Part shown: piece after piece, positions 17,627 through 25,966 of the stretch | Layout of the letters: every line of letters starts with the position of its first letter | Position numbering within the stretch: position 1 is the stretch's first letter | Source of the DNA: CAWEHU01 sp963808965 | GTDB lineage: Bacteria; Pseudomonadota; Alphaproteobacteria; Acetobacterales; Acetobacteraceae | Reading direction: 5' to 3' | NCBI GenBank assembly: GCA_963808965.1 | Contig: CAWEHU010000007.1 | Span: forward strand, 158,427 to 222,426 | Length of the DNA: 64,000 nt | Position numbers and translations under genes: made by a program | Notes under the pieces: generated by a model | What the model was told of the DNA's origin: nothing | Databases searched by the model: none | The model's input: only the letters and a program-made list of their open reading frames with translations

Positions 17627-17830
17627 TCAGGCGATGCTGTCGGGGATCAGCCGGCTCTCGAGCCGGGAAATCTCGTCCTTCAGCAACAGTTTGCGCTTCT
17701 TGAGGCGCTGGAGCTGAAGCTGGTCGACCCCGCCGTCGATCGAGAGGCGCGCGATCACGGTATCGAGGTCGCGGTGCTCGCTGCGGAGTTCGTGCAGCTT
17801 TCGCAGCAGCGAGTCCCGGTCGCTCAGCAC
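17627..17830 (-). CDS. YdcH/DUF465 family small protein
   Basis: About 67 residues if started at GTG 17830 (start of LSDRDSLLRKLHELRSEHRD); an ATG at 17869 would add 13 residues of weak character. The sequence is helical and highly charged, with EHRDLDTVIARLS, QLQLQRLKKRKLLLKDEISRLE, the DUF465 pattern of two helices forming a short coiled coil. Function is unknown. It sits just upstream of purE on the same strand. A second DUF465 gene lies 150 bp away on the other strand, so two paralogues are divergent here. Confidence 0.75.
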   Translation of the reverse strand: MLSDRDSLLRKLHELRSEHRDLDTVIARLSIDGGVDQLQLQRLKKRKLLLKDEISRLESRLIPDSIA

Positions 17831-17982
17831 GGCCGGCTCTCGGAGCAGGCGCCCGGATGGGGCGCGCACAGCGGGTTGATGACCGAGGCCGTAGCACTAG
17901 ATCGATAAATGGGGATAGGCTCCCTTGCCACGGCAACCATGCCGTGCGAAATACAACCTAGTCCATCAGAAAAGGAGGCACC

Positions 17983-18156
17983 ATGAGCCTGCAGTCTCGG
18001 ATCGAGGCGCTGAGGGAACGCCACGCCAGCCTGGAGCTGCAAATCGCCGACGAAGATCAGCGCCCGCGCCCGGACAGCGACACCCTTTGGCATCTCAAGG
18101 TCGAAAAGCTGCGGCTCAAGGAGGAGATGGAGCGGCTGCAAGGTCACACGCACTGA
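17983..18156 (+). CDS. YdcH/DUF465 family small protein (second copy)
   Basis: 57 residues with a strong AAAGGAGG ribosome-binding site 4 bp before the ATG. It reads MSLQSRIEALRERHASLELQ ... LWHLKVEKLRLKEEMERLQG, the two-helix DUF465 pattern with the conserved L-K-x-x-K-L-x-L-K-E-E core. A small cytoplasmic coiled-coil protein of unknown role. It is divergent from its paralogue at 17627-17830; the shared 150-bp region should contain promoters for both. Confidence 0.78.
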   Translation: MSLQSRIEALRERHASLELQIADEDQRPRPDSDTLWHLKVEKLRLKEEMERLQGHTH

Positions 18157-18224
18157 CCACGCACGGGCGGGCGCAGGGCGGCACCCAAATCCGGGCCGCC
18201 GCCTAGCCCGCCCCGTCATCGCCG

Positions 18225-18803
18225 TCAGGCCGCCTCTTCCGTATGCGGCGATGGTGGCGGAGGTACCGTGGCCCCTTCGCGGGTCAGGCGCTCGTTCGCC
18301 TGCGCGACGGCCGCGTTCAGGTCGGTCTGGCTGCACAGGCCGAGGATGACCGGATCGCGCGGCTTGATGTTGGCGCTGTTCCAGTGGGTGCGCTCGCGCA
18401 CTTTCTGGATGGTGTCCTTGGTCGTGCCGAGCAGCTTGCCGATCTGCATTTCGCTGAGCTGCGGGTAGGTGCGCAGCAGGAAGGCGATGGCGTCGGGCCG
18501 GTCGTTCCGCTTCGCGACGGGGGTGTAGCGGCTGCCGCGCGAGCGCTTCGGCAACGGATTGGCGCTGGGCGCCAGTTTCAGCCGCGCGTTCGGGTCCGCC
18601 TCGGCGCGATGGATTGCCTCCATCGTGAGCTGGCCGTTGGCGACCGGGTCGTAGCCGACGATCCCCTGCGCTACCTCGCCGTCCGCGATGGCCTGCACTT
18701 CGAGCGGGTGCATACCGCAGAAATCGGCGATTTGCGTGAAGGTGAGGGCGGTCTTCTCGATCAGCCACACCGCTGTGGCCTTGGGCATCAATGGGAGGGT
18801 CAT
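18225..18803 (-). CDS. trcR: Cell-cycle transcriptional regulator TrcR (DUF1013)
   Basis: 192 residues from ATG 18803 (MTLPLMPKATAVWLIEKTAL). The DUF1013 signature is continuous: LTFTQIADFCGMHPLEVQAIADGEVAQGI, GYDPVANGQLT, SRYTPVAKRNDRPDAIAFLLRTYP, then LSEMQIGKLLGTTKDTIQKVRERTHWNSANIKPRDPVILGLCSQ. Two helix-turn-helix-like segments are visible. The family is restricted to alphaproteobacteria, is conserved in nearly all of them, and is named as a cell-cycle regulator in current family databases. Its presence helps place the organism. Confidence 0.88.
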   Translation of the reverse strand: MTLPLMPKATAVWLIEKTALTFTQIADFCGMHPLEVQAIADGEVAQGIVGYDPVANGQLTMEAIHRAEADPNARLKLAPSANPLPKRSRGSRYTPVAKRNDRPDAIAFLLRTYPQLSEMQIGKLLGTTKDTIQKVRERTHWNSANIKPRDPVILGLCSQTDLNAAVAQANERLTREGATVPPPPSPHTEEAA

Positions 18804-18958
18804 GGCAAATACCACCTTACGGCCGCATCGCTCGGCGCTGCGCACAATCGGGCGCGCCGCGAAAGCGGGTTAAGCGCCGGATATGACCTCCGGGGAGGGG
18901 TGGGTCAAGACCGATCGCCCGGTTATGATGTGGATGTTAAGGACTTGGGAGGCACGGC

Positions 18959-19156
18959 ATGGAGGAGGAGGAAGGCCCTCTGCGGAAACGCACACGGCTC
19001 GAGCGTATCCAGCTCGATACGCTCGGGATCGAGGAGCTACGCGAGTACATCGGGGAGTTGCGCGAGGAGATCGCGCGGGTCGAGGCGGACATCGACCGTA
19101 AGCAGGGGCATCGCAGCACGGCCGATTCGTTCTTCCGCAAGCCTGGCGAGTCGTAG
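18959..19156 (+). CDS. DUF1192 family small protein
   Basis: 65 residues, acidic at the N-terminus (MEEEEGPLRKR) with the DUF1192 core LDTLGIEELREYIGELREEIARVEADI followed by KQGHRSTADSFFRK. A helical, coiled-coil-prone alphaproteobacterial protein of unknown function. The start has GGAGG-type bases just upstream (GGGAGGCACGGC). The STAND ATPase gene begins 9 bp after its stop on the same strand, so they may share a transcript. DUF1192 is normally a chromosomal housekeeping marker, so adjacency to the STAND gene is probably incidental. Confidence 0.8.
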   Translation: MEEEEGPLRKRTRLERIQLDTLGIEELREYIGELREEIARVEADIDRKQGHRSTADSFFRKPGES

Positions 19157-19165
19157 CGCGAGACG

Positions 19166-22100
19166 ATGGCGGCCGAGACGCCCATTTTCTACGTGCCTGT
19201 GGCCCGATCGGCCGGGCTGATCGGCCGCGACGCGGCGCTCGGCGCGCTGCACGCGTCTGCTATCCGGCAGCGACGCCCCGGCTTTGGTGACGGCGCTGCA
19301 AGGCACCGGCGGGATCGGCAAGACGCAGCTCGCCGTCCGATACTGTGATGCTCACAAGCTCGATTATCCGGGGCGGGATCGTCTGGCTGAGCATGGCCGA
19401 CCCACGGCAGGCGGTGGACGGGCTCGTCGCCTGCGCCGAGGAGCACGGACTGCCGGGGGCGGACGATCGCGCGAAGGCCCGGGCGGTGCTCGGGCGATTG
19501 CGTGGCAGGCCGGACGCGCTGCTGGTGCTCGATAACGTCGAGAAGCCGGAGGTGCTGGATCAGAACCTGCCCGGTCTGCCGGACAGTCATCCGCGTGGCT
19601 TGAATTGCAAGCTGCTGGTCACGAGCCGGCACGAGATCCCGGACTGCAACCCGGTCCGGCTCGATTTCCTGCCCTCGCCAGCCGACCGCGCGTTGTTGTT
19701 GCGAGAGGCGAAGCGCGGGGAACCGGAGGGCGATCGAGGCGGCGGCGCTCACGGCGCTGCTGGCGATGCTCGGCGGTCTGCCGCTGGCGCTGGTCATGAC
19801 CGGGCGGCTTCTCGCGGCGAAACACGCAGCTCCGCTTTGCGGGCTTGCGCGATGCGCTGAAGCGGGGCGGAGCCGTCGCCGCGCTCGACAAGCACGGGAA
19901 GATTCCGTCCGACTACAAGGAGAAGATCGGTAAATCGTTTCAGGCGGTACTGGCGGAAATCTGGGACAAGCAGACCGCTGAGGATCACCGGGTTCTGAAA
20001 ACGCTCGCTTCGCTCGGCGAGAACGCTTTTGTGCCCGAAGCCGCGATTCCGCTGCTCATCGATCTGCCCGCGGCCGATCCGGATGGGCTTGCTCCCGATC
20101 CCCTCGCGCAGTCCCTCGCGCGGCTCGACGCCGCACAGCTCATCGAGCGCAACCGCGAGCGCGGCCAGATCCGTCTGCATCCGCTGATCCACGAATTCGC
20201 TCGCGCTCGCTGCGAGAGCGGCTTCGCGCCGGAAGTCTGGTGGAACAAGCTGGCGCGCCGGCTGGCCGGGGCCGAAGCGATGCTCGCGCTGGCTGCCGGA
20301 TCAATTGCCGGAAGTTGCGCGGGCGATCGAGCCGCTCAGTGCGCTTGCCGAAGCGGAACCCGATGCGGCGCGGCAAGTGCGCGAGCTCTGCCGCATGATG
20401 CGCGTGGAGTCTCACACGTTTGCGGCTGACGGCAGCCCCGGAAACCGGTCTGATCGCACCGGACCAATTGGCCTACGCGGCCGCGCTGCATGGTCAGCGC
20501 GACTTGCAAGCCGCGGCCGACCGGCTCGCGCGCACGCGCGGCGATCCGCATATCCGCACGCAATGGACGACGGCCGCGAGCCCGCAAGAAATCCGGCATC
20601 GGCTGCGGGGCCACGAGATCTGGTAAATGGTTGGGCGGTGAGCGCGGACGGCAGCACAGGGCTCTCCGCCTCCGATGACGGGACCCTGATCGTCTGGGAC
20701 CTCGCGCGCGGGGAGCAGCGCTCACGTGCTGCGCGGCCACGAGGATCGGTGAATGGTTGCGCGGTGAGCGCGGACGGCCGCACCGGGCTCTCCGCCTCCG
20801 CTGATAGGACCTTGATCGTCTGGGACCTCGCCAGCGGCGAGCGGCGCCACACACTGCGCGGGTCACGAGCATTGGGTGAATGGTTGCGCGGTGAGCGCGG
20901 ACGGCCGCACCGGGCTCTCCGCCTCCGCTGACCGGACGCTGATCGTCTGGGACCTCGCCAGCGGCGAGCGGCGGCACATATTGCGCGGTCACGACGGTTG
21001 GGTGAACGGTTGCGCGGTGAGCGCGGACGGCCGCACCGGGCTCTCCGCCTCCGCTGACACGGACCCTGATCGTCTGGGACCTCGCCAGCGGCGAGCCGCG
21101 CCACACTCTGCGCGGCCACGAGGATTGGGTGAACGGTTGCGCGGTGAGCGCGGACGGACGCACCGGGCTCTCCGCCTCCGAGTGACCGGACCCTGATCGT
21201 CTGGGACCTCGCCAGCGGCGAGCAGCGGCACACGCTGCGCGGCCACGAGGGTGGGGTGAAGGGCTGCGCGGTGAGCGCGGACGGCCGCACCGGGCTCTCC
21301 GCCTCCGAGGACCGGACCCTGATCGTCTGGGACCTCGCCAGCGGCGAGCAGCGCCACACGCTGCGCGGCCACGAGGATGGGGTGAGGGGTTGCGCGGTGA
21401 GCGCGGACGGCCGCACCGGGCTCTCCGCCTCCGTTGACCGGACGCTGATCGTCTGGGACCTCGCCAGCGGCGAGCGGCGCCACAAACTGCGCGGCCACGA
21501 GGATTGGGTGAATGGTTGCGCGGTGAGCGCGGACGGCCGCACCGGGCTCTCCGCCTCCGCTGACGGGACCCTGATCGTCTGGGACCTCGCGCGCGGCGAG
21601 CAGCGCCACGCCTGCGCGGCCACGAGGGTTGGGTGAATGGTTGCGCGGTGAGCGCGGACGGCCGCACCGGGCTCTCCGCCTCCTCTGACCGGACCCTGAT
21701 CGTCTGGGACCTCGCCAGCGGCAAGAGGCGCCACACGCTGCGCGGCCACGAGGGTTCGGTGAAGGGTTGCGCGGTGAGCGCGGACGGCGCGCACCGGGCT
21801 CTCCGCCTCCGCTGACGGGACTCTGATCGTCTGGGACCTCGCGCAGCGGCCAGCCGCGCCACACACTGCGCGGCCACGAGGATAGGGTGAAGGGTTGCGC
21901 GGTGAGCGCGGACGGCCGCACCGGGCTCTCCGCCTCCGCTGACCGGACGCTGATCGTCTGGGACCTCGCCAGCGGCGAGCAGCGTCACACACTGCGCGGC
22001 CACGAGGGTTGGGTGAAGGGTTGCGCGGTGAGCGCGGACGGCCGCACCGGGCTCTCCGCCTCCTCTGACCGGACGCTGATCGTCTGGGACCTCGCCAGCG

Positions 22101-22354
22101 GCGAGCACGCGCACACACTGCGCGGCCACGAGGGCGGGTGAACGGTTGCGCGGTGAGCGCGGACGGCCGCACCGGGCTCTCCGCCTCCGCTGACCGGACG
22201 CTGATCGTCTGGGACCTCGCCAGCGGCGCAGCAGCGGCACAGGCTGGCGCTCGATGCGCAGCCGTACTGCTGCGCGATGTCCGCGGACGGAAGCGGCGCG
22301 TTCGTCGGCGATGCGAAGGGCAACGTGACCTGCTTTGAAATCCATCTCCCATGA
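19166..22354 (+). pseudogene. NB-ARC (STAND) ATPase with C-terminal WD40 array, many frameshifts
   Basis: Reconstructed across about 17 single-base indels. The protein begins MAAETPIFYVPVARS with little before the NB-ARC domain. The P-loop is GTGGIGKTQLAVRY, Walker B DALLVLDNVE, sensor KLLVTSRHE, and GLPLALVMTG the conserved GLPL motif. A helical/winged-helix section follows (KIGKSFQAVLAEIW, LIERNRERGQIRLHPLIHEFARAR), then a TPR-like linker, then about 14 WD40 repeats. The last ends VTCFEIHLP, with its stop overlapping the KAP start (ATGA at 22351). NB-ARC/WD40 STAND proteins are sensors that oligomerise on ligand binding. No N-terminal effector domain is present, so an effector in trans (the KAP protein) is my inference. 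There are no in-frame stops between the indels other than those they create. Confidence 0.72.
20625..22240 (+). repeat. Tandem array of ~13 near-identical 126-bp WD40 units
   Basis: The invariant CTCTCCGCCTCC recurs at about 20662, 20788, 20915, 21041, 21168, 21295, 21421, 21547, 21672, 21799, 21925, 22052 and 22178. Spacing is 125-127 bp, meaning 42 codons plus or minus one base. Each unit encodes NGCAVSADGRTGLSASADRT, LIVWDLASGE and LRGHEG-type segments, a full WD40 blade. Units are nearly identical at the DNA level and differ at a few codons near the GHE..W.V turn. Spacing departures of one base mark frameshifts. Confidence 0.9.
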
Positions 22355-23787
22355 GCCACGCCGACACGCCGCTGATCTTCGCTGATCGCGGCGAAAGATT
22401 GGCTCGATCGAGGCCCGGCTGTCAGCGCGATCCGGAAGCTGCTGGAAAGTCCCGGATCTGGCGACGCCTCTGGTGCTCGGCATCTACGGCGGCTGGGGCA
22501 CGGGCAAGACCAGCGTCATGCAGACCTTGCGGGAAGAGCTGGAATCCAAATCCCGCGACCGGCTCATGGTGTGGTTCGACGCCTGGATCTACGCGCGGCA
22601 GGAACAGGCGCTGTGGCGCGCGTTGCTGCTGCGGGTCGTCGAGACGCTCCGAACGCGGTTCGAGAGTCCGGACGAGCATTTCTCCCCGGACGATCTCGCC
22701 AAGGCGAGGCACGAACTCGATGAGGCGCGGGCCAGCCTGTACCGGAGCCAGACGATCAAGGAGCGCGGCGCGGTCCGCGTGAACTGGTGGGGCGCGCTGC
22801 CGCTGGCGGCGGACGCCGCGCTCACCGCGCTCACCGCCGGGCTGAACAAGCAGGTCGCGGAGGCGATCGCCGGCAAAGGCGCGGAGGGCGGGATCACCAC
22901 CGCGCTTACGAAGTGGTTCAAGGGGAAGGACACGCAGGAGGCGGTCAAGCTCATCGAGCGCGAGGCGAGCGAGCGCTACGTGGAGCAGGTCGTCTCGCTC
23001 GAACAGTTCCAGGCGACGTTCCAGCAACTGCTCAAGCGGTTCGGCGTCGGCGAGAAGGGAAGGCGGCTGTTCATCTTCGTCGATGACCTCGATCGCTGCC
23101 TGCCGGAAGACGCGGTCGCGGCGCTGGAGGCGATCAAGCTGTTCCTCGATCTGCCCGGCTGCGTGTTCGTGCTCGGCATGGATCGCGAGGTGGTCGAGCA
23201 GGGAATCCGGGTGCGCTATAAGCCGCTCGAAGAGATCGGGTTCGACGCGCGCGCCTATCTCGACAAGATCATCCAGGTGCCGTTCAACCTGCCGCCACTC
23301 GGTGCGGATCAGGTTGGCATCTATCTGAACCGGCTATCGGGCGCGATCGGGCAGGGCGCGTTCAAGGTCTGCCGCGACCTGATCAGCGTCGCCGCGCCGC
23401 CCAACCCGCGCGCGCTCAAGCGCGTGCTGAATGCGCTGCTGCTCACCCTCTATCTCGACGGCTACGACGACGCGCGGCTACAGCGCCTGGCGCAGAACCC
23501 TCGCGACAAGGACCGCGTGCGCCTGCTCGCGAAACTCGTTCTGCTCCAGGTCTGTTTCGGCGCAGCGTGGCAGGCGATCAGCGAGCGCCGGTGTTCTCTG
23601 AAAGAAGCCGAGAAAGTTGCGCGCGGCGAAGATGTCCTGCTCGGTGACGAACGCAACGGATTTGAAGAAGCTGTTCCGAGAGCGAAAGACTGAAGGCGCT
23701 GTTCGAGGCGGAGCCTCGGTTCGGCGCGCTGGTGGAAGACGAAATCAAGAGATTGCTGACGCTATCGAAGGTTACGGCCAGCGATTG
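22351..23787 (+). CDS. KAP family P-loop NTPase, three single-base frameshifts
   Basis: About 478 residues when reconstructed. Most of it (22473-23693) is one intact frame. The N-terminus MSHADTPLIFAD continues, after two corrected insertions near 22400 and 22457, as KDWLDRGPAVSAIRKLLESP and then Walker A IYGGWGTGKTSVMQTL. WFDAWIYARQEQALWRALLL is the diagnostic KAP segment after Walker A. A hydrophobic insert (GALPLAADAALTALTAGL, about residue 155) is where KAP proteins carry membrane segments. Walker B is RRLFIFVDDLDRCLPEDAV, followed by FVLGMDREVVEQGI. After a third break near 23690 the true end is KALFEAEPRFGALVEDEIKR to VTASD. KAP NTPases include membrane-associated proteins and several phage-defence genes. 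Translationally coupled to the STAND gene. Confidence 0.82.
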
Positions 23788-23803
23788 AGATTTCCCAGCA
23801 AAA

Positions 23804-23827
23804 AGGGGCCGGAAAGCCCGGCCCCTT
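23804..23827. terminator. Bidirectional intrinsic terminator
   Basis: GGGGCCGG (23804-23811) pairs with CCGGCCCC (23817-23824) around a short loop. It is preceded by an A-tract and followed by TTT, so it can work on both strands. It lies between the KAP gene (+) and hsp20 (-), which converge. Confidence 0.8.
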
Positions 23828-23851
23828 TCGACTCGTCCGATGGCCGCGGAA

Positions 23852-24331
23852 TCAGGCGGCCTGGGCAGCGCCATTCTGATCGTTGGCGATAGCCTGCGGC
23901 TGCGCACTCTCGGCGCCGCCGATCGCGATGCGGCGGGGCTTCAGCGCCTCGGGCACCACACGTTTCAGGCCGACATGGAGCAGGCCGTTCTGCAGATCGG
24001 CGCCCTCGACCACGATGTGGTCAGCGAGCACGAAACGGCGCTCGAAGGCACGGCCGGCGATGCCGCGGTAGAGCAGCTCGGTCTTCGGCCCTTCGTTCTG
24101 GACTCGGCCAGACACGACGAGCGTGTTGTCCTTCACCACGAGATCGAGATCCTCGGGGCGGAAGCCCGCGACCGCCATGGTCAGGCGATAGGAGTCCTCG
24201 CCGGTCTTCTCGATATTGTAGGGAGGATAGGACGTCACTTCGGCCGAAGCCGCCGCGGTGTCCACGAGACGGGCGAGACGGTCGAAGCCGATCGCCGTAC
24301 GGAAAAGGGGAGCGAAGTCGAATCCGGTCAC
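23852..24331 (-). CDS. Small heat-shock protein, Hsp20/IbpA family
   Basis: 159 residues from GTG 24331, which has AGGAGG 7 bp upstream; the longer upstream frame has no such support. It begins MTGFDFAPLFRTAIGFDRLA, typical of IbpA-like Hsp20. The alpha-crystallin domain is NIEKTGEDSYRLTMAVAGF, DLDLVVKDNTLVVSGR, LLYRGIAGRAFERRFVLADHIVVEGADLQNGLLHVGL. The C-terminal IxI-type anchor is RRIAIG. An ATP-independent holdase that binds unfolding proteins. Bounded downstream by the bidirectional terminator. Confidence 0.92.
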   Translation of the reverse strand: MTGFDFAPLFRTAIGFDRLARLVDTAAASAEVTSYPPYNIEKTGEDSYRLTMAVAGFRPEDLDLVVKDNTLVVSGRVQNEGPKTELLYRGIAGRAFERRFVLADHIVVEGADLQNGLLHVGLKRVVPEALKPRRIAIGGAESAQPQAIANDQNGAAQAA

Positions 24332-24521
24332 AACAAACCTCCTGCGATTAGCAAGGTTCCACGAAGAGCCGCCCGAAGGGCCGGCCCGGTTCACGCCCCG
24401 GGACCCCGACAGGGCGCCCCGGACAACAGGGAGGTATGATCCGCCGTCCATCCTTTCAAGAGGATGAGATCGTCCGACGAACGGGTTGGTCCCGTCTCGG
24501 GGAGAGTGCGAAAAAGATGCA

Positions 24522-25589
24522 ATGACATACGCTCCGCCGTCCCCCGACCCTTTGCTCCCGCCCGTCCGCGTCAACCTCTATTCCGACACGCAGACGAAGC
24601 CGTCGGCCGCCATGAAGCAGGCGATGATGGAGGCCGAGGTCGGGGACGAGCAGCGCGGCGACGATCCGACCGTCAACGCGCTCTGCGATCGAATGGCCGC
24701 GTTGCTGGGCAAGGAGGCAGCCGTGTTCCTGCCCTCCGGCACGATGTGCAACCAGATCGCCATCTTGAGCCATTGCCGGCCCGGCGATGAAGTTCTGGCC
24801 CACGAGCGGTCGCACATCATCACGAGCGAGGCCGGGGGCGCCGCCGCACTGGCGGGCGTCATGGTGACGGGTCTCAAAGGCGCGCTCGGGCAGTTCGACG
24901 CGGATACGGTCAGAGCGGCCCTTCGTGCGAAAACCCGCAACGCGCCGGCGCAAACCCTGGTCGCGGTCGAGCAGACGGCCAATTTCGGCGGCGGCGCGGT
25001 CTGGCCTCCCGAACGGCTCCAGGCCGTCGCGGAGACCGCGCACGAACACGAACTCGCCACGCACATGGACGGGGCGCGTCTCCTCAACGCCACGGTCGCG
25101 AGCGGGATCGAGCCATCCGTCATGACGGCGGGAATGGACAGCGTCTGGCTGGACTTCACGAAGGGGCTCGGTGCTCCGCTCGGCGCGGTGTTGTGCGGCT
25201 CGGCCGGCTTCATCGACCTTGCCTGGCGTTGGAAACAGCGGCTGGGTGGCGCGATGCGGCAAGCCGGGATCTGCGCCGCGGCCTGCCTCTACGCGCTCGA
25301 TCACAACGTGGCGTCTCTCGCCGAGGATCACGCGAACGCCAAGGCTCTTGCCCGCGGGCTGGGGCGGATTCCGGGCGTCGTCGTGCAAGACCCGGAAACC
25401 AACCTGGTGTTCTTCGATACGAGCGGGGCCGGTGTTCCCGCCGCGACGCTCGCACGCCGCATCCGGCGGGAAGGCATCGCGATCTCTGTGTCCAGCGAGT
25501 ACCGCGCCCGCGCCTGCACGCATCTCGACGTTAACCGCGCTGGCGTGGACATGGCAGTTGCGGTAATCCGGCACGCGCTCGCCGGTTGA
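24522..25589 (+). CDS. ltaE: Low-specificity L-threonine aldolase
   Basis: 355 residues from ATG 24522 (MTYAPPSPDPLLPPVRVNLY). A PLP fold-type I aminotransferase-like enzyme: YSDTQTKPSAAMKQAM, VGDEQRGDDPTVNALC, VFLPSGTMCNQIAI, HERSHIITSEAGG, and the cofactor-binding Lys in SVWLDFTKGLGAPLGAVLCG. The final segment carries SVSSEYRARACTHLDVNR. It cleaves L-threonine or allo-threonine to glycine and acetaldehyde. It is divergent from hsp20. The small secreted protein downstream starts 78 bp later. Confidence 0.9.
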   Translation: MTYAPPSPDPLLPPVRVNLYSDTQTKPSAAMKQAMMEAEVGDEQRGDDPTVNALCDRMAALLGKEAAVFLPSGTMCNQIAILSHCRPGDEVLAHERSHIITSEAGGAAALAGVMVTGLKGALGQFDADTVRAALRAKTRNAPAQTLVAVEQTANFGGGAVWPPERLQAVAETAHEHELATHMDGARLLNATVASGIEPSVMTAGMDSVWLDFTKGLGAPLGAVLCGSAGFIDLAWRWKQRLGGAMRQAGICAAACLYALDHNVASLAEDHANAKALARGLGRIPGVVVQDPETNLVFFDTSGAGVPAATLARRIRREGIAISVSSEYRARACTHLDVNRAGVDMAVAVIRHALAG

Positions 25590-25666
25590 GGTCGCTATGG
25601 GCTTACACTCAACAGGGTCCCGATCGCGTTCTGACTACAATGCCCACAACAGGGAATCGGACCACC

Positions 25667-25927
25667 ATGCGCTTCTACGCCTCCCTTCTCGCTCTCTCGC
25701 TTGTTGCCGCGCAGGCTCAGGCGCAGACCCAGACGTCTCCCTCGACGGCGCCATCCACGCCGCCGACCTCGTCCACAATGGCCCCGGACCAGTCGACGCC
25801 CTCGGCCGGTACCAAGCCAGCGAACCATCCCACGCGTCACACGAGCCACGCGAAACGCCACACGACGCATCACCCGGCGGCCAGCTCGAACTCGGACACC
25901 TCCGGCGGCGCCTCCACGACGCAGTGA
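25667..25927 (+). CDS. Small secreted low-complexity protein
   Basis: 86 residues from ATG 25667. Signal peptide MRFYASLLALSLVAAQAQA, then a Ser/Thr/Pro-rich segment (PSTAPSTPPTSSTMAPDQ), then a His/Arg/Lys-rich basic segment (NHPTRHTSHAKRHTTHH) and a Ser/Gly tail. Such small exported proteins are frequent in acetic-acid-type alphaproteobacteria; no function is known. A strong hairpin follows the gene. Confidence 0.62.
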   Translation: MRFYASLLALSLVAAQAQAQTQTSPSTAPSTPPTSSTMAPDQSTPSAGTKPANHPTRHTSHAKRHTTHHPAASSNSDTSGGASTTQ

Positions 25928-25934
25928 TTCCGGC

Positions 25935-25962
25935 GGGGCCGGTCCTCCATAAGACCGGCCCC
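25935..25962. terminator. Strong hairpin between converging genes
   Basis: GGGGCCGGTC (25935-25944) pairs perfectly with GACCGGCCCC (25953-25962) around an 8-nt loop. It lies between the small secreted protein (+) and the O-antigen ligase (-), both ending nearby. The T-tract is poor, so efficiency as an intrinsic terminator is uncertain. Confidence 0.65.
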
Positions 25963-25966
25963 CTCG

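Noticed and set aside
18959..19156. DUF1192 gene as a third component of the STAND/KAP module
   Set aside because: DUF1192 is widespread in alphaproteobacteria independent of such loci; adjacency is more likely incidental.
20625..22240. CRISPR array
   Set aside because: Unit length is 126 bp with no unique spacers; the repeats are protein-coding WD40 blades.
20336..22483. Minus-strand open frames of 715 and 651 codons opposite the WD40 array
   Set aside because: They arise because a 126-bp in-phase GC-rich repeat keeps the opposite frame open. The product is an Arg/Pro/Ala-rich repeat without domain character, while the plus strand encodes clear WD40 blades.
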